DNA of 64,000 nucleotides from Vibrio fluvialis (GCF_900460245.1 NZ_UHIP01000002.1:124001-188000), one strand, 5' to 3'. Positions 46,561-57,702 are shown, counted from the stretch's first letter. Program-made: numbers and translations. The notes: generated by a model not told the origin, from the letters alone.

Positions 46561-46587
46561 AGCCAGAGTTCATACTCTGGCTTTTTT
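46561..46587. terminator. Bidirectional terminator
   Basis: AGCCAGAGT-TCAT-ACTCTGGCT, preceded by an A run and followed by TTTTTT, between convergent genes. Confidence 0.9.
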
Positions 46588-46608
46588 ATTTCATTACGGC
46601 ATCAAGGC

Positions 46609-48054
46609 CTATTGCAGGGCATTGCGCAGCGTTGCAACCCGGCTAAAGAGCAGCCAATCACACAGCAAAGCCACAACAATCGTTGCACCCGCCAGCGGGA
46701 ATGCCACACCAATCACGACCAGCGTTACCAAACCCACTTTCCAGATACCTGCTTGTGCAAAACGCGGCGGTACCCCCAGTCTGCCTTTGCCGACTGGACG
46801 GCGAATCCACCACATCGCGATGCCACTCAGCGCAATCAGAATAAACGACAGGCAAAACGCGACGTTAAGGTATTTATTCAACGAACTTAAATCGCCCTGA
46901 TGCAGAGAAACTCCAGCGGCCATGGCTTTGGCGAATGGTGTGTAATCCTGCCAGGTCACATCCATCAGCAGTTCACCCGAATATTGGTCAAAGTGCGATG
47001 TGCGATCGTTACGCGGATCGGTGATGTCTCCCGCCATGGTATTAGCCGCGACCGTATACACGCCCGTTGCGTTTTTCGGGAAGTAGACGCGGTAATGTTC
47101 AAAGCCCAGCGCCTGCGCTTTGACAATGATGCTATCGATATCTACGGTATTCGACGCCATCATGTGCGCTTCTTCCATCCCCATTTTGGAGTGGTCGTGC
47201 GCTTTTTCCGGTTCCGCCGACTGAGGCATCGGTGTCTGCTCCAGGTTCCAAGGCATCTCTTCTTCAGAGCCATGATTCAGGCTGGCGTGAGTAACCGGCG
47301 TTGAGGTCGGTTTCTGTCCCCAGGTGTAATAGGCTGGAAACGTGTTCCATGCCTGCACCAGCGTTTTCCCCCAAAATCCGGTCCACGACAGACCAGAGAT
47401 CAGAAAGAACAGCAACACAATCGACAGCACACCACCCAGGTTGGCATGCAGATCACGCATGACAATACGCGTGCCGCTGCCAAAACGGATTTTCAGGAAA
47501 CCAGCTTTGCTCGCGTTGTCGCGCGGCCACCACAGATACAGGCCACTCACCAGCAGCAAAATACCCAGGCTGGCGGCAATTTCCAGCAAGTAATCGCCAG
47601 TGTCACCAATGAGTAGTGTCGCGTGAATGGAGTTTGCCAGCTGATACCAGCTTTGTGAGCGGTCAATCGTGCCCAGCACCTTACCAGTGTAAGGGTTTAC
47701 CGTCGCAAACAGCTCCAGACCATCGGCCATCTGAATAGAGAATCTGTTCGCGATCTCCGGCGATGCTGACGGGATGAACTGGGTCACCACGGCATGCGGA
47801 AAGGCTTCTTGCACCGCCATCAGCTGTTGAGAAACAGCCACACTGTGGTGCTGCGGTATGACTTGCAGTTGTTCACTGTAGCGCGCTTGCTCAATCTCAT
47901 CATCGAACAACATCACCAAGCCCGTCAGAGAAAGAACGAGCATAAACGGTATGACGAACAGGCCAGCATAGAAGTGCCAGCGCCAGGTGAGAAAGTAGAG
48001 TGATTTTCCGCGCGCAGCAGAATCGGGTTGAGGCGTTGAAGCTTGTCCCAACAT
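46609..48054 (-). CDS. PepSY-domain inner-membrane protein (PiuB-like)
   Basis: 481 residues with four main membrane helices: about 26-48, 150-173, 198-220 and 405-470. Typical start WRWHFYAGLFVIPFMLVLSLTG, WWPRDN after helix 2, RDLHANLG before helix 3, and a PepSY part in the periplasm. A His/Met-rich stretch (HDHSKMGMEEAHMMAS) suggests metal, perhaps copper, binding. Family members are linked to siderophore reduction or cytochrome-type electron transfer. It lies downstream of a DUF2946 gene. Confidence 0.85.
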   Translation of the reverse strand: MLGQASTPQPDSAARGKSLYFLTWRWHFYAGLFVIPFMLVLSLTGLVMLFDDEIEQARYSEQLQVIPQHHSVAVSQQLMAVQEAFPHAVVTQFIPSASPEIANRFSIQMADGLELFATVNPYTGKVLGTIDRSQSWYQLANSIHATLLIGDTGDYLLEIAASLGILLLVSGLYLWWPRDNASKAGFLKIRFGSGTRIVMRDLHANLGGVLSIVLLFFLISGLSWTGFWGKTLVQAWNTFPAYYTWGQKPTSTPVTHASLNHGSEEEMPWNLEQTPMPQSAEPEKAHDHSKMGMEEAHMMASNTVDIDSIIVKAQALGFEHYRVYFPKNATGVYTVAANTMAGDITDPRNDRTSHFDQYSGELLMDVTWQDYTPFAKAMAAGVSLHQGDLSSLNKYLNVAFCLSFILIALSGIAMWWIRRPVGKGRLGVPPRFAQAGIWKVGLVTLVVIGVAFPLAGATIVVALLCDWLLFSRVATLRNALQ

Positions 48055-48083
48055 GAGTTTTCCTTTTTATAAACGCAAAAACA

Positions 48084-48108
48084 CCCTCTTCAATAGGTAT
48101 TGAAAGGG
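48084..48108 (-). terminator. Hairpin between the DUF2946 and PepSY genes
   Basis: On the minus strand CCCTTTCAATA-CC-TATTGAAGAGGG (one bulge), followed by TGTTTTTG; it may end part of the DUF2946 transcripts. Confidence 0.6.
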
Positions 48109-48160
48109 CGTCAGACGTATGACTTGACTGATTTACTTATAAGTATTGTAAGAATGACAT

Positions 48161-48517
48161 TTAGACAATGATCGGCTCAGGTGGGCCGCGAGGAACTTGT
48201 CTTTCAAATCGTACACTTAGAGCCAAAAAAGTGTAGTTGTCTGAAATGACAGAGCTCTGTGTGGTGTTGGGTCGTGTAGTTGGAAGCTTGTCGGCGTGAA
48301 AGTTCGAGAAGTGGGCAAACGGACACGGCTTACCATGTTGAGTTTGTGGCTTACCATCGGAGACTTTGACCAGTTCAAAACCATTGATGGTACACAGTGT
48401 TGCCCAGACGCCCGCGTTACTGCCGTGCGCATTAATCACAGGCATCAACGACACCAGTACCCAACTCAGGATACTGGCACGTAGCATGATTCTGTGAAAA
48501 AGCCGTAAGCGGGTCAT
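48161..48517 (-). CDS. DUF2946 family protein
   Basis: 118 residues. One N-terminal helix or signal (ASILSWVLVSLMPVINA), a CTINGF and C-P-F-A-H part with two cysteines (ATLCTING and GKPCPFAH), and the family end PRGPPEP. DUF2946 genes usually neighbour TonB receptors or PepSY proteins in metal-linked loci, as here. No Fur box was found upstream. Confidence 0.82.
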   Translation of the reverse strand: MTRLRLFHRIMLRASILSWVLVSLMPVINAHGSNAGVWATLCTINGFELVKVSDGKPQTQHGKPCPFAHFSNFHADKLPTTRPNTTQSSVISDNYTFLALSVRFERQVPRGPPEPIIV

Positions 48518-48624
48518 ATCAATTCTCTAATCTAATTGCCCGCCACTATATCGGCTCATCAATAAAATAACAGTGCTGATACTCAGAAAATTAACAAAAC
48601 CTGCGATTTTATAAGGATATTTTC

Positions 48625-49011
48625 TCAACCGAACAGGCGTTTCCAGATGCTTGGATTACGCTTTTCGTGATACTCCTTGCGCAGGCTATCCACTTGCTGA
48701 AGTGAACTTTTCGCCGCGTCAAACTCGTCGTGCTCCAGCTCGTTCTCGATCTTGTCCAGCGCGACGGTGAGTTTGTTAAAACCTTCCAGGTAAATGTCCT
48801 GTTTCTCTGGCGGGTATTCACCCAGTTTGGCTTGGGCCACCAGTTTGGTCAGCTCCTGAATCGGTGCCTGCATCTCTGCTGTCGTCTGCGCTTCAGCCGC
48901 ATGTTTAAACTCCACTTTCATCTGCTTCATGATCTGTTTGAGATCAGAATCAGCAGCAAACACCTGAGTCGCCAACAGCAGGCCTGCGGTTAAAATAATG
49001 GCTTTTTTCAT
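48625..49011 (-). CDS. Cytochrome b562-family protein
   Basis: 128 residues: signal peptide MKKAIILTAGLLLATQVFA, then a four-helix bundle. The heme ligands of E. coli cytochrome b562 (Met7 and His102) have counterparts in LKQIMKQMKVEF and RKEYHEKR. A short C-terminal extension (NPSIWKRLFG) is not found in E. coli. Periplasmic electron carrier of unknown partner. Confidence 0.85.
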   Translation of the reverse strand: MKKAIILTAGLLLATQVFAADSDLKQIMKQMKVEFKHAAEAQTTAEMQAPIQELTKLVAQAKLGEYPPEKQDIYLEGFNKLTVALDKIENELEHDEFDAAKSSLQQVDSLRKEYHEKRNPSIWKRLFG

Positions 49012-49134
49012 TGTATTTATTCTCTTCCTTTTGATGGACGGGACAGTTTACGCCATCCCTCCGATGATGTTGATGCGAAAATGGTTTCAAATGTTGAGCC
49101 ATGTGAAACCGTGCCCAGCCTTCACCTGCATCAA

Positions 49135-49887
49135 TCAGCGCGCATACCACGCTTGATACTCTTCCACAGGCTGACGGCCACGGATTTGCAGGAACGCTAA
49201 GAACTGCTCAGCAGTATGGGTAATGACGTTGTCTGACTCGACGCCGACGTTGTCCAGCAGCTCACTTGCCAGCGTTAAGTTGCCGACATCCTGACAGAAG
49301 TGCGCATCGCTTCCGGTGGTGATCCAGGCGCCAGCCGCTTTAGCAACTTCCGCTATCTGGTAACAGCGGTCGACACTACCCACCCGGCTGTGCCCTTTCA
49401 GGGTGCTGTTGTTGATTTCAATCGCGACGTTGTGCTCTTTCGCGCAGTGAATCACGCTGTCAAAGTCGAAATCGAAGTGCGGGTTACCCAAATGGCCAAG
49501 CGCGTCGATACGGCCACTTTTAATCACATTGATCAGGGCTTCGGTATGGTCTTTTTTGTCCGAGGGACGAAATACAGGCTCATGAAAGCTGGCAATCACC
49601 CAATCAAGATGTTGGTCGACGGATGGATGAATATCGATTTCGCCCTGAGAATTGAGAATGTTGGATTCCACACCACGAATGATGGCAACCCCTTCAAGAA
49701 AACGAGGCAGGATACGTTGGTTGGCAAAGAACCAATAATGTGGCGCACCAGGCATGGATTCCGCGTGATCCGTGGTACAGAACATCGATAAACCGCGTTC
49801 TGACGCCGCCTTGGCATTTTCGATTAACGTGCTGTAAGCGTGACCACTGGCATAAGTGTGAGTGTGTGTATCAACCGCAAGTTTCAT
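49135..49887 (-). CDS. PHP-domain phosphatase YcdX-like
   Basis: 250 residues, polymerase-and-histidinol-phosphatase fold with metal ligands in [48 protein letters not shown] and [10 protein letters not shown]. The arrangement is that of E. coli YcdX, a trinuclear-zinc phosphatase linked to swarming. Single gene. Confidence 0.92.
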   Translation of the reverse strand: MKLAVDTHTHTYASGHAYSTLIENAKAASERGLSMFCTTDHAESMPGAPHYWFFANQRILPRFLEGVAIIRGVESNILNSQGEIDIHPSVDQHLDWVIASFHEPVFRPSDKKDHTEALINVIKSGRIDALGHLGNPHFDFDFDSVIHCAKEHNVAIEINNSTLKGHSRVGSVDRCYQIAEVAKAAGAWITTGSDAHFCQDVGNLTLASELLDNVGVESDNVITHTAEQFLAFLQIRGRQPVEEYQAWYAR

Positions 49888-50037
49888 TTCGATATTCCCT
49901 CCCTCCGTAATCGCTGCAGTTTATCAGCCACACCGTACGGATACCAACAAAGAGGGAGAGATGCGCAAATTTTCCATCAAACCATTGAACCGATAAATAT
50001 CAGACCAGAGCATGCATGTAATCGATCAATAACCACA

Positions 50038-50484
50038 CTAAGCTTTTTGTTCGCACAATAATTTGATCAGCGGCAATGCCTTTTCCCAACCATCATTGAA
50101 CATACTGACAAAATCGGAATGGGTTGTGATGGTGACTTGCAGGATCACGCTGCCCGCCTGGGGAATGATGCGATAACTTTCCGTCGAACCAATCCATTTT
50201 CTCGCCATGTCGCTGTCAATGTCCTGCACATGCTCTGGGGTGAAAATCGCGACATGATGATACGCCAGTGATTTACCCGGCTCGACAGTATCGAGCACCG
50301 CACGAGTGCCACCCAGTTGTGGATCGAAAAACTTCATGTCAGTACCTTCGCGCCATTCACCACTGAACTGAGAATGTGGCGAAAACGCGGTCGCCCACTG
50401 GGTGTAGAGTTCCAGCTCCGTTAGCATTTTCCACACCATGTCGGGATCGGACTGAATTTCGACTTGGTAATTCAGGGTCAACAT
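50038..50484 (-). CDS. SRPBCC-family protein
   Basis: 148 residues; ATG at 50484 after AAGGAAAG rather than 57 bases upstream. START/Bet v 1-like fold: VEIQSDPDMVWKMLTELELY at the start, WATAFSPHSQFSGEWREG, and a long C-terminal helix (GWEKALPLIKLLCEQ). Polyketide-cyclase or lipid-binding-like; ligand unknown. Confidence 0.82.
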   Translation of the reverse strand: MLTLNYQVEIQSDPDMVWKMLTELELYTQWATAFSPHSQFSGEWREGTDMKFFDPQLGGTRAVLDTVEPGKSLAYHHVAIFTPEHVQDIDSDMARKWIGSTESYRIIPQAGSVILQVTITTHSDFVSMFNDGWEKALPLIKLLCEQKA

Positions 50485-50735
50485 ACGGCTTTCCTTTTGT
50501 CTGTCATTCATTCGACGGTACTGATGAGCGCAGTTACGCACCCGGTTGCACCATGTGAGGCATGATTACAGTTATAGATGACACTTGATGTAAATTGCCG
50601 ATTTTTTACCCAACGTTTCAAAGATTTGTGAGCCAACAACGGAAAGCAAAATAGAACGCACGCAATGTGCTGATTTTTTTGCAAGTTAACTAAGTTGAAC
50701 AATACTTATACAATCGTTTGGCTAGGGATTGGTTT

Positions 50736-53612
50736 ATGACGAAGCATCATTACCCTTTAAGCATACAGATCAGCACGTTATTTCTGATCCTCATTACTAT
50801 TATCGGCGCGGTATTGGTGTCCGTCAGTTATCAGCACGCTCAGCAATTGTTGATCAGCAGCGCCAAGGAAATCAGTTACGAAAACAGCGATAAACTGGAG
50901 GCGACATTCAGCGAGAACGTATCGCCCATTCTGACAACGCTGGACTTCATGGCCTACAACAAATTTATCGAACAGAACACGCCAATAATGCAGGAAAATC
51001 GCTGGCTCAGCTCTGCTCGTCTTTTTTTTGAAAACAATCCCCACGTTGTCTCGCTGTATTACGGTACCGATGACGGTGACTTCACCATCATTCGCCCCAT
51101 GTTCACGCCTCAGGCACGCGAACGGTTTAATGCCCCCGATACTGCTGTGATGTTTATTCGCAATACTCAGATCAATGGCAATGGGGAAATGATTTTCCTT
51201 GATGCTGATCTGAACATCATTCAGTCGGTTAAAAATACCGACAACCAATACGACCCGCGCGCGCGCCCCTGGTATAAAACCGCGGAGCAGGACGGCGCCA
51301 TTCGCCTCACCGAACCCTATTTTTTCTATTTCTATAAAGCCTATGGCGTGACGCTCGCTCGCCGCTCCGGCAGTGGCAAGCAGGTAGTCGCCGCTGACTT
51401 CACGCTGGACTCGTTATCGAGTCAGATTGCCAAAATCGGCTACTCTCCGAACACCAAGCTGGCGCTGTTCGATCATCAGTTTAACTTGCTCGCCGGCTAT
51501 CAATCAGACCTCAATCCGCGCACCGACGAAGCCAACGTCAAGGACGAGTTGAGTAACAGCGTTTTCGCCCCCGTAGCGAACCGCATCAGCAGCCAAATGC
51601 TCTATGAGACCACCACTTATGACCGAACAAAATGGTCAGTCACGTTGACGCCTGTCGCGCTCAACAAACATGTGCATCTGCTTCTGGCTGAAGCGACCCC
51701 CACCGACGATCTGCTCGCAACCCTGATTGGCATGCGCAACAAGCAAGTGATCGTAGCCGTTATTCTGCTTGCCTTCAGTTTGGTGCTGGTGTGGTTTATC
51801 TCGGGTCGTTTGGCACGCCCGCTCTCGACACTGGTGGTCCAGACCGACAACATCGCCCGGTTTGATTTCCAGAAAACCCGTTATCCGAAAAGCATGATCA
51901 AAGAGGTCGCCGACCTCACCCACTCCATCGAACTGATGGAACATACCCTGCATGATTTATTGGGTTTACTGCGCGATACCGCTTCGAATCAGGATTTCGA
52001 GGTACTCGCGAAAACTATTACGCATCAAAGTTATCTGGTGACACGGGCAGAAACCATTCTGCTTTATACCTATTCCAATGAGCAGCAGGCGTTTTCCATC
52101 GTCGCCAACCACGCCATCATCCCGTTCAAAATTGACCTCAATGTTTTGGTTCAGGATACCCCCTGGCTGCTGGCGGAATTGCGTAAAGGGGAAATCGTTC
52201 ATCTGACGCGCGACGACAATATTCTACGTAAGCACAAAGAGCAGCTCTACAACAGCGACATTTACCTGTTTCCGCTGCTCAACCGCGCCAAACAGTTGGT
52301 GGGTGTACTCAACCTCGGCTATGAACGCACGACCACCAAAGCACAGCTCGACAAACACGCCTTCCTGCGCGAAGTGCTGAGCTTTGCTGAAATCGCCAAA
52401 GACAACATCGACAAAATGCAGCAACAAAAAGACATGCTCAATGCCTTTATTGCTCTGATTGCATCCGCCATCGATACCAAGTCGCCGTATACAGGCGGCC
52501 ACTGTCAGCGCGTGCCGGAACTGACCAAAATGCTCACCGAAGCCGCGGCGAAAGATGACCACTACTTCCCCCGTTTCAAAATGAACAACGAACAGTGGGA
52601 AGAATTAATGCTGGCGGCGTGGATGCACGACTGCGGTAAAGTCACCACACCGGAATACGTGGTCGACAAAGCGACCAAGCTAGAAACCATTTATGACCGT
52701 ATTCATGAAATTCGAATGCGCTTTGAAGTGCTGAAATCGCAGGCAGAAAGTAATTACTGGCAGGCACTCGCCAACGGTGGCGACGCAAATGAACTGCAAG
52801 CGCATCTGGCAGCCACGCATAAGGCGCTGGATGAAGAATTTGCCTTTGTCGCACAATGCAACATCGGCGGCGAATTCATGAGTGATGAAGACATTGAACG
52901 CCTGAGCCAGATTGCCCAGCGCCAATGGAAACGGACTCTGGATGACCAATTGGGTATTTCGTGGCTGGAAAGCCGTCGCTGCGGTGATAAACCTGAACTG
53001 CCAGTGATGGAAAATCTGCTCGCCGATAAACCAGTGCACCGTATCCCGTGGGAGAAAGGTAAGCGTCCGCAGGATGCCTGGTCGGAAGAATTCATTCTCA
53101 AACCGGGAGAATTGCAATACAACCGCGGCGAACTCTACAACCTGGGCGTACGCCGTGGCACCCTGACCGACGAAGAACGCTTCATCATCAATGACCATAT
53201 TGTGCAGACGATTGTGATGCTGCAGCGTCTGCCCTATCCGGAGCATCTGAAAAACGTGCCGGATATTGCCGGAGGTCACCATGAACGCATGGATGGCAAA
53301 GGTTACCCACGTGGCTTGAACGAAGAAGATCTGTCGATTCCGGCGCGTGTGATGGCGATTGCCGACGTGTTTGAAGCACTGACATCAAACGATCGCCCAT
53401 ACAAAAAAGCTAAAACGCTGTCTGAATCAATCAACATCATGACCAGCATGGCCACCTCAGGCCACATCGACCCTAAACTCTACGTCCTCTTCCTCGAAAA
53501 AGGCATACACAACGACTACGCCGCGCGCTTCCTTGACGAAGAACAGCGCAACGACGTTGACGTTGCCGAGCACATCAAAACCGTCAAAGCGTACATGAAA
53601 GCGCAGTTCTGA
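50736..53612 (+). CDS. HD-GYP c-di-GMP phosphodiesterase with Cache sensor
   Basis: 958 residues. Start ATG 50736 after AGGG. Membrane helix about 10-30, periplasmic dCache sensor (about 35-325, with YDPRARPWYKTA, a Cache hallmark), second helix about 335-355, HAMP (RLARPLSTLVVQTDNIARFD), GAF-like domain (about 420-560) and an HD-GYP domain. H631-D632 (WMHDCGK) and H848-HExxDGKGYP-858 are intact. About 140 residues are inserted between the HD motif and the later HHE/GYP part. It should break down c-di-GMP on a small-molecule signal. Confidence 0.92.
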   Translation: MTKHHYPLSIQISTLFLILITIIGAVLVSVSYQHAQQLLISSAKEISYENSDKLEATFSENVSPILTTLDFMAYNKFIEQNTPIMQENRWLSSARLFFENNPHVVSLYYGTDDGDFTIIRPMFTPQARERFNAPDTAVMFIRNTQINGNGEMIFLDADLNIIQSVKNTDNQYDPRARPWYKTAEQDGAIRLTEPYFFYFYKAYGVTLARRSGSGKQVVAADFTLDSLSSQIAKIGYSPNTKLALFDHQFNLLAGYQSDLNPRTDEANVKDELSNSVFAPVANRISSQMLYETTTYDRTKWSVTLTPVALNKHVHLLLAEATPTDDLLATLIGMRNKQVIVAVILLAFSLVLVWFISGRLARPLSTLVVQTDNIARFDFQKTRYPKSMIKEVADLTHSIELMEHTLHDLLGLLRDTASNQDFEVLAKTITHQSYLVTRAETILLYTYSNEQQAFSIVANHAIIPFKIDLNVLVQDTPWLLAELRKGEIVHLTRDDNILRKHKEQLYNSDIYLFPLLNRAKQLVGVLNLGYERTTTKAQLDKHAFLREVLSFAEIAKDNIDKMQQQKDMLNAFIALIASAIDTKSPYTGGHCQRVPELTKMLTEAAAKDDHYFPRFKMNNEQWEELMLAAWMHDCGKVTTPEYVVDKATKLETIYDRIHEIRMRFEVLKSQAESNYWQALANGGDANELQAHLAATHKALDEEFAFVAQCNIGGEFMSDEDIERLSQIAQRQWKRTLDDQLGISWLESRRCGDKPELPVMENLLADKPVHRIPWEKGKRPQDAWSEEFILKPGELQYNRGELYNLGVRRGTLTDEERFIINDHIVQTIVMLQRLPYPEHLKNVPDIAGGHHERMDGKGYPRGLNEEDLSIPARVMAIADVFEALTSNDRPYKKAKTLSESINIMTSMATSGHIDPKLYVLFLEKGIHNDYAARFLDEEQRNDVDVAEHIKTVKAYMKAQF

Positions 53613-53904
53613 CTAGAGCAATAACTCCATATGCAACGAAAGCGGCCAAATGCGGCCGCTTCTTTTAAAATTAATGACTTAACAAAAAAACGAGTCAATA
53701 TTTAATCGATTGCGTTATCAATAGTTGATGTGTGTCAAATTGTCGTAGACAATACGCACCCGGGCGAGATCTCAAATCTGCTAGCAATTGTGATCTGGCT
53801 ATCGGTTTTGTCTATATGAATGATAGGCAATGCCTTCTTTCTATTTGTGTATTGCGCTGCTAGGGTTGGCGCATGCTAACTACCTCGTTTTTAAGGGAAA
53901 GATG

Positions 53905-55407
53905 ATGGTAATACCTGAAAACAGCAGCATCGTGATTTTTGGTGCTTCGGGAGACTTGACTTACCGCAAGTTGATTCCTGCTCTGTATCACTTGTATGCG
54001 AGCAAACAACTGCCAGAGTCCTTTGCTATTTTGGGCGTGAGCCGAACTGAATACAGCGATGAATCATACCGCGAGAAGTTAAAGCGCTCACTTCAGGAAC
54101 TGGAAAAGACAGAACCTGCGATTCTTGAAGCCTTCTGTGAACACCTTCACTATCAAGCAATCAATACATCCGACATGGATGACTACGCGAAGCTGACCAC
54201 TCGCCTTGATCAACTTGCTGACAAGTACGATCAAACTGAACGCAATACACTTTTCTACCTTGCGACCCCTCCAAGCCTTTACGGCGTAATTCCTGCGTGC
54301 CTTGCTGCTCAAGGTCTGAACGACGAGAAGAATGGCTGGAAACGTCTGATCATCGAAAAACCGTTTGGTTACGATCTGAAATCGGCGCAAGAGCTGGATA
54401 TCGAAATCCACAACCATTTCAAAGAGCACCAGATTTACCGTATCGACCACTACCTGGGTAAAGAAACGGTACAAAACCTGTTGGTGTTCCGCTTTGCGAA
54501 CGGCATGTTCGAACCTCTGTGGAACCGCAACTTCATCGATTACGTTGAAATCACTGGCGCAGAATTCCTTGGTGTCGAAGAACGTGGTGGTTACTACGAC
54601 GGTTCAGGCGCGGTACGCGACATGTTCCAGAACCACCTGCTGCAAGTGCTGGCAATGGTCGGTATGGAACCACCAGCGGCCATCAACGCCAACTCTATCC
54701 GTAACGAAGTGAACAAAGTTCTGCAGAGCCTACAGCCACTGTCTGATGAAGATCTGCGTAAGAACCTGGTTCTGGGTCAGTACACAGAATCCGAAGTTCG
54801 TGGTCAGTTCCTGCCGGGTTACCGCGACGAAAACGGTGTAGCGAAAGATTCACGTACCGAAACGTACGTGGCACTGAAGATGTTCATCAATAACTGGCGC
54901 TGGAACGGTGTACCATTCTACGTACGTAGTGGTAAACGCCTGCCAACGCGCGTAACCGAAGTGGTTATTCACTTCAAACGTACTCCGCACCCGGTATTTG
55001 GTCAGAATGCCCCGGAAAACAAACTGATTATCCGCATTCAGCCGGATGAAGGTATCCTGATGAGCTTTGGCCTGAAAGAGCCGGGCGCAGGTTTCAAGGC
55101 AAAAGAAGTGTCGATGAATTTCCACTACGCTTCGCTGGAAGAAACCAAAATGCTGACCGCTTACGAGCGTCTGCTGCTGGATGCCCTCAACGGCGATGCA
55201 ACACTGTTTGCCCGTACCGATGCGGTGGAAGCGTGTTGGAAGTTCGTTCAGCCGATTCTGGACTTCAAACAAGATCCGCAATCACTGTACGGCTATGCCT
55301 GTGGTACCTGGGGACCAAAAGAGTCTGACGAGCTGCTGAAAAACGACGGCCGCGACTGGCGCTTTCCTTGTAAAAACCTGACCAACACGGACTACTGCGA
55401 ACTATGA
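53905..55407 (+). CDS. zwf: Glucose-6-phosphate 1-dehydrogenase
   Basis: 500 residues. ATG at 53905 has the best spacing to AAGGG; the frame is open 75 bases further but without a ribosome site. First step of the oxidative pentose phosphate pathway. NADP fold [15 protein letters not shown], active-site [20 protein letters not shown]. First gene of zwf-pgl-gnd; its stop overlaps the pgl start by 4 bp. Confidence 0.97.
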   Translation: MVIPENSSIVIFGASGDLTYRKLIPALYHLYASKQLPESFAILGVSRTEYSDESYREKLKRSLQELEKTEPAILEAFCEHLHYQAINTSDMDDYAKLTTRLDQLADKYDQTERNTLFYLATPPSLYGVIPACLAAQGLNDEKNGWKRLIIEKPFGYDLKSAQELDIEIHNHFKEHQIYRIDHYLGKETVQNLLVFRFANGMFEPLWNRNFIDYVEITGAEFLGVEERGGYYDGSGAVRDMFQNHLLQVLAMVGMEPPAAINANSIRNEVNKVLQSLQPLSDEDLRKNLVLGQYTESEVRGQFLPGYRDENGVAKDSRTETYVALKMFINNWRWNGVPFYVRSGKRLPTRVTEVVIHFKRTPHPVFGQNAPENKLIIRIQPDEGILMSFGLKEPGAGFKAKEVSMNFHYASLEETKMLTAYERLLLDALNGDATLFARTDAVEACWKFVQPILDFKQDPQSLYGYACGTWGPKESDELLKNDGRDWRFPCKNLTNTDYCEL

Positions 55408-56120
55408 TCAATCATAAGATTTTTCCAACTGCCGATGCTGTTGTTGAATCCTTAGCGAACGACATGAAAGCGTACAGCGAGCTGGATCGCCCTGTGCACA
55501 TCTCACTGTCAGGCGGCAGCACCCCAAAAATGCTGTTCAAGCTACTGGCTTCTGACGCTTACGCCACGACTATCCAGTGGAAGAACCTGCACTTCTGGTG
55601 GGGCGACGAGCGTTGCGTGGCACCGGACGATGCAGAAAGCAACTACGGCGAAGCGAACGCGCTGCTGTTCAGCCAAATCGACATTCCGGCTGGCAATATT
55701 CACCGCATCCTGGGTGAAAACGAACCACAAGCCGAAGCGCAGCGCTTTGCGCAAGAAATGGCAGACGTGATTCCGTCAGAAAACGGCACACCAGTATTTG
55801 ACTGGATTCTGCTGGGTGTTGGCGCAGACGGCCACACCGCTTCCCTGTTCCCGGGCAAGACCAACTACGACGACGAGAACCTGTCTGTGGTTGCCAGCCA
55901 TCCGGAATCCGGCCAGCTTCGCGTATCGAAAACCGCGAAAGTACTGGAAGCAGCAAAACGCATCAGTTATCTCGTTCTAGGCGCAGGTAAGGCCGAGATC
56001 GTTTACGAAATTCACACAACTCCGGCTGAAGATCTGCCTTACCCGGCAGCGAAAATCCAGTCAGCAACTGGTGAGACGGAGTGGTATTTAGATTTAGACG
56101 CAGCAACGAAAATTGCGTGA
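55404..56120 (+). CDS. pgl: 6-phosphogluconolactonase
   Basis: 238 residues, NagB/DevB-type lactonase: [49 protein letters not shown]. Translation is coupled to zwf (ATGA overlap), and gnd follows after 14 bp. Confidence 0.97.
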   Translation: MINHKIFPTADAVVESLANDMKAYSELDRPVHISLSGGSTPKMLFKLLASDAYATTIQWKNLHFWWGDERCVAPDDAESNYGEANALLFSQIDIPAGNIHRILGENEPQAEAQRFAQEMADVIPSENGTPVFDWILLGVGADGHTASLFPGKTNYDDENLSVVASHPESGQLRVSKTAKVLEAAKRISYLVLGAGKAEIVYEIHTTPAEDLPYPAAKIQSATGETEWYLDLDAATKIA

Positions 56121-56134
56121 AGGAGAGAAATAAA

Positions 56135-57583
56135 ATGAAAGGTGATATCGGTGTAATTGGCCTGGCAGTAATGGGCCAGAACCTAATCCTGAACATGAAC
56201 GACCACGGTTTCAAAGTGGTAGCGCACAACCGTACTGCGGCAAAAGTTGACGAATTCCTGGAAGGCCCGGCAAAAGGCACCAACATCGTTGGCGCATACA
56301 CGCTGCAAGAGCTGGTTGATAAACTGGAAGCACCACGCAAAGTGATGCTGATGGTTCGTGCTGGTGCGGTGGTTGACGCGTTCATCGATCAACTGGTTCC
56401 TCTGCTGGATAAAGGCGACATCATCATCGACGGTGGTAACACAAACTACCCAGACACTAACCGCCGCGTTGCAGCACTGCGCGAAAAAGGCATTCACTTC
56501 ATCGGTACTGGCGTATCAGGCGGTGAAGAAGGCGCTCGTTTCGGACCATCTATCATGCCAGGTGGCGCACCAGAAGCTTGGGCAGCAGTGAAACCTATCT
56601 TCCAAGCGATCTCTGCAAAAACTGACGCTGGCGAGCCTTGCTGTGACTGGGTTGGCAACGACGGTGCTGGCCACTTCGTGAAAATGGTTCACAACGGTAT
56701 CGAATACGGCGACATGCAGCTGATCACTGAAGCTTACCAATTCATGAAAGATGGCCTGGGCATGACTGCTGACGAAATGCAGGCAGTGTTCGCTGACTGG
56801 AACGAAACTGAGCTGAACAGCTACCTGGTAGAAATCACGGCTGACATCCTTGGCTACAAAGATGAAGACGGTGAAGCACTGGTTGAGAAGATCCTGGATA
56901 CTGCAGGCCAGAAAGGTACCGGTAAATGGACAGGTATCAACGCTCTGGATCTGGGTATTCCACTGACTCTGATCTCTGAGTCTGTATTTGCGCGCTGCCT
57001 GTCTGCACTGAAAGACCAACGTGTTGAAGCAGAAAAACTGTTTGGCAAAACCATCACTCCGGTTGAAGGTGACAAACAAGAGTGGGTTGATGCACTTCGT
57101 CAAGCGCTGCTGGCATCAAAAATCATCTCTTACGCACAAGGCTTTATGCTGATGCGTGAAGCGTCAAACGAAAACGGCTGGGATCTGAACTACGGTAACG
57201 TAGCGCTGATGTGGCGCGGTGGTTGTATCATCCGTTCTGCATTCCTGGGCAACATCCGTGATGCATACGAAGCGAACCCAGATCTGGCATTCCTGGGCTC
57301 TGATGATTACTTCAAAGGCATCCTGACGGGTAGTCTGGCAGCATGGCGCAAAGTGGCAGCGAAATCTCTGGAAGCCGGTATTCCAATGCCATGTACCACA
57401 TCTGCCCTGACCTTCCTGGACGGTTACACCACGGCTCGTCTGCCAGCAAACCTGCTGCAGGCACAACGTGATTACTTCGGCGCGCACACGTACGAGCGTA
57501 CTGACCGTGCACGTGGTGAATTCTTCCACACCAACTGGACTGGTACAGGCGGTGACACTGCGTCGACTACCTACGACGTATAA
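56135..57583 (+). CDS. gnd: 6-phosphogluconate dehydrogenase, decarboxylating
   Basis: 482 residues; start MKGDIGVIGLAVMGQN after AAGGAGAG. NADP motif GVIGLAVMGQNL, GGNTNYPDTNRR, VSGGEEGARFGPSIMPGG, HFVKMVHNGIEYGDM and the C-terminal FHTNWTG. Ends the operon and is followed by a strong terminator. It makes ribulose-5-phosphate and NADPH. Confidence 0.98.
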   Translation: MKGDIGVIGLAVMGQNLILNMNDHGFKVVAHNRTAAKVDEFLEGPAKGTNIVGAYTLQELVDKLEAPRKVMLMVRAGAVVDAFIDQLVPLLDKGDIIIDGGNTNYPDTNRRVAALREKGIHFIGTGVSGGEEGARFGPSIMPGGAPEAWAAVKPIFQAISAKTDAGEPCCDWVGNDGAGHFVKMVHNGIEYGDMQLITEAYQFMKDGLGMTADEMQAVFADWNETELNSYLVEITADILGYKDEDGEALVEKILDTAGQKGTGKWTGINALDLGIPLTLISESVFARCLSALKDQRVEAEKLFGKTITPVEGDKQEWVDALRQALLASKIISYAQGFMLMREASNENGWDLNYGNVALMWRGGCIIRSAFLGNIRDAYEANPDLAFLGSDDYFKGILTGSLAAWRKVAAKSLEAGIPMPCTTSALTFLDGYTTARLPANLLQAQRDYFGAHTYERTDRARGEFFHTNWTGTGGDTASTTYDV

Positions 57584-57638
57584 GACGTAACCAGGGCAAT
57601 ATCAGCCCTGAGCCTACGCCTAAAATTTGAGCATCAAG

Positions 57639-57673
57639 GAGGATGTTAACATTGTTAACATCCTCTATTTTTT
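57639..57673 (+). terminator. Terminator of zwf-pgl-gnd
   Basis: Perfect 12-bp stem GAGGATGTTAAC / GTTAACATCCTC with a 3-nt loop, then TATTTTTT. Confidence 0.92.
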
Positions 57674-57702
57674 GCTCAGCTTTCCTACTGAGAGAACTAA
57701 CG

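Noticed and set aside
48518..48624. Fur box upstream of the DUF2946-PepSY pair
   Set aside because: No match to the 19-bp Fur consensus seen.
53830..53904. 25-codon N-terminal extension of zwf
   Set aside because: Hydrophobic and unlike the family; the ribosome site lies in front of the inner ATG.
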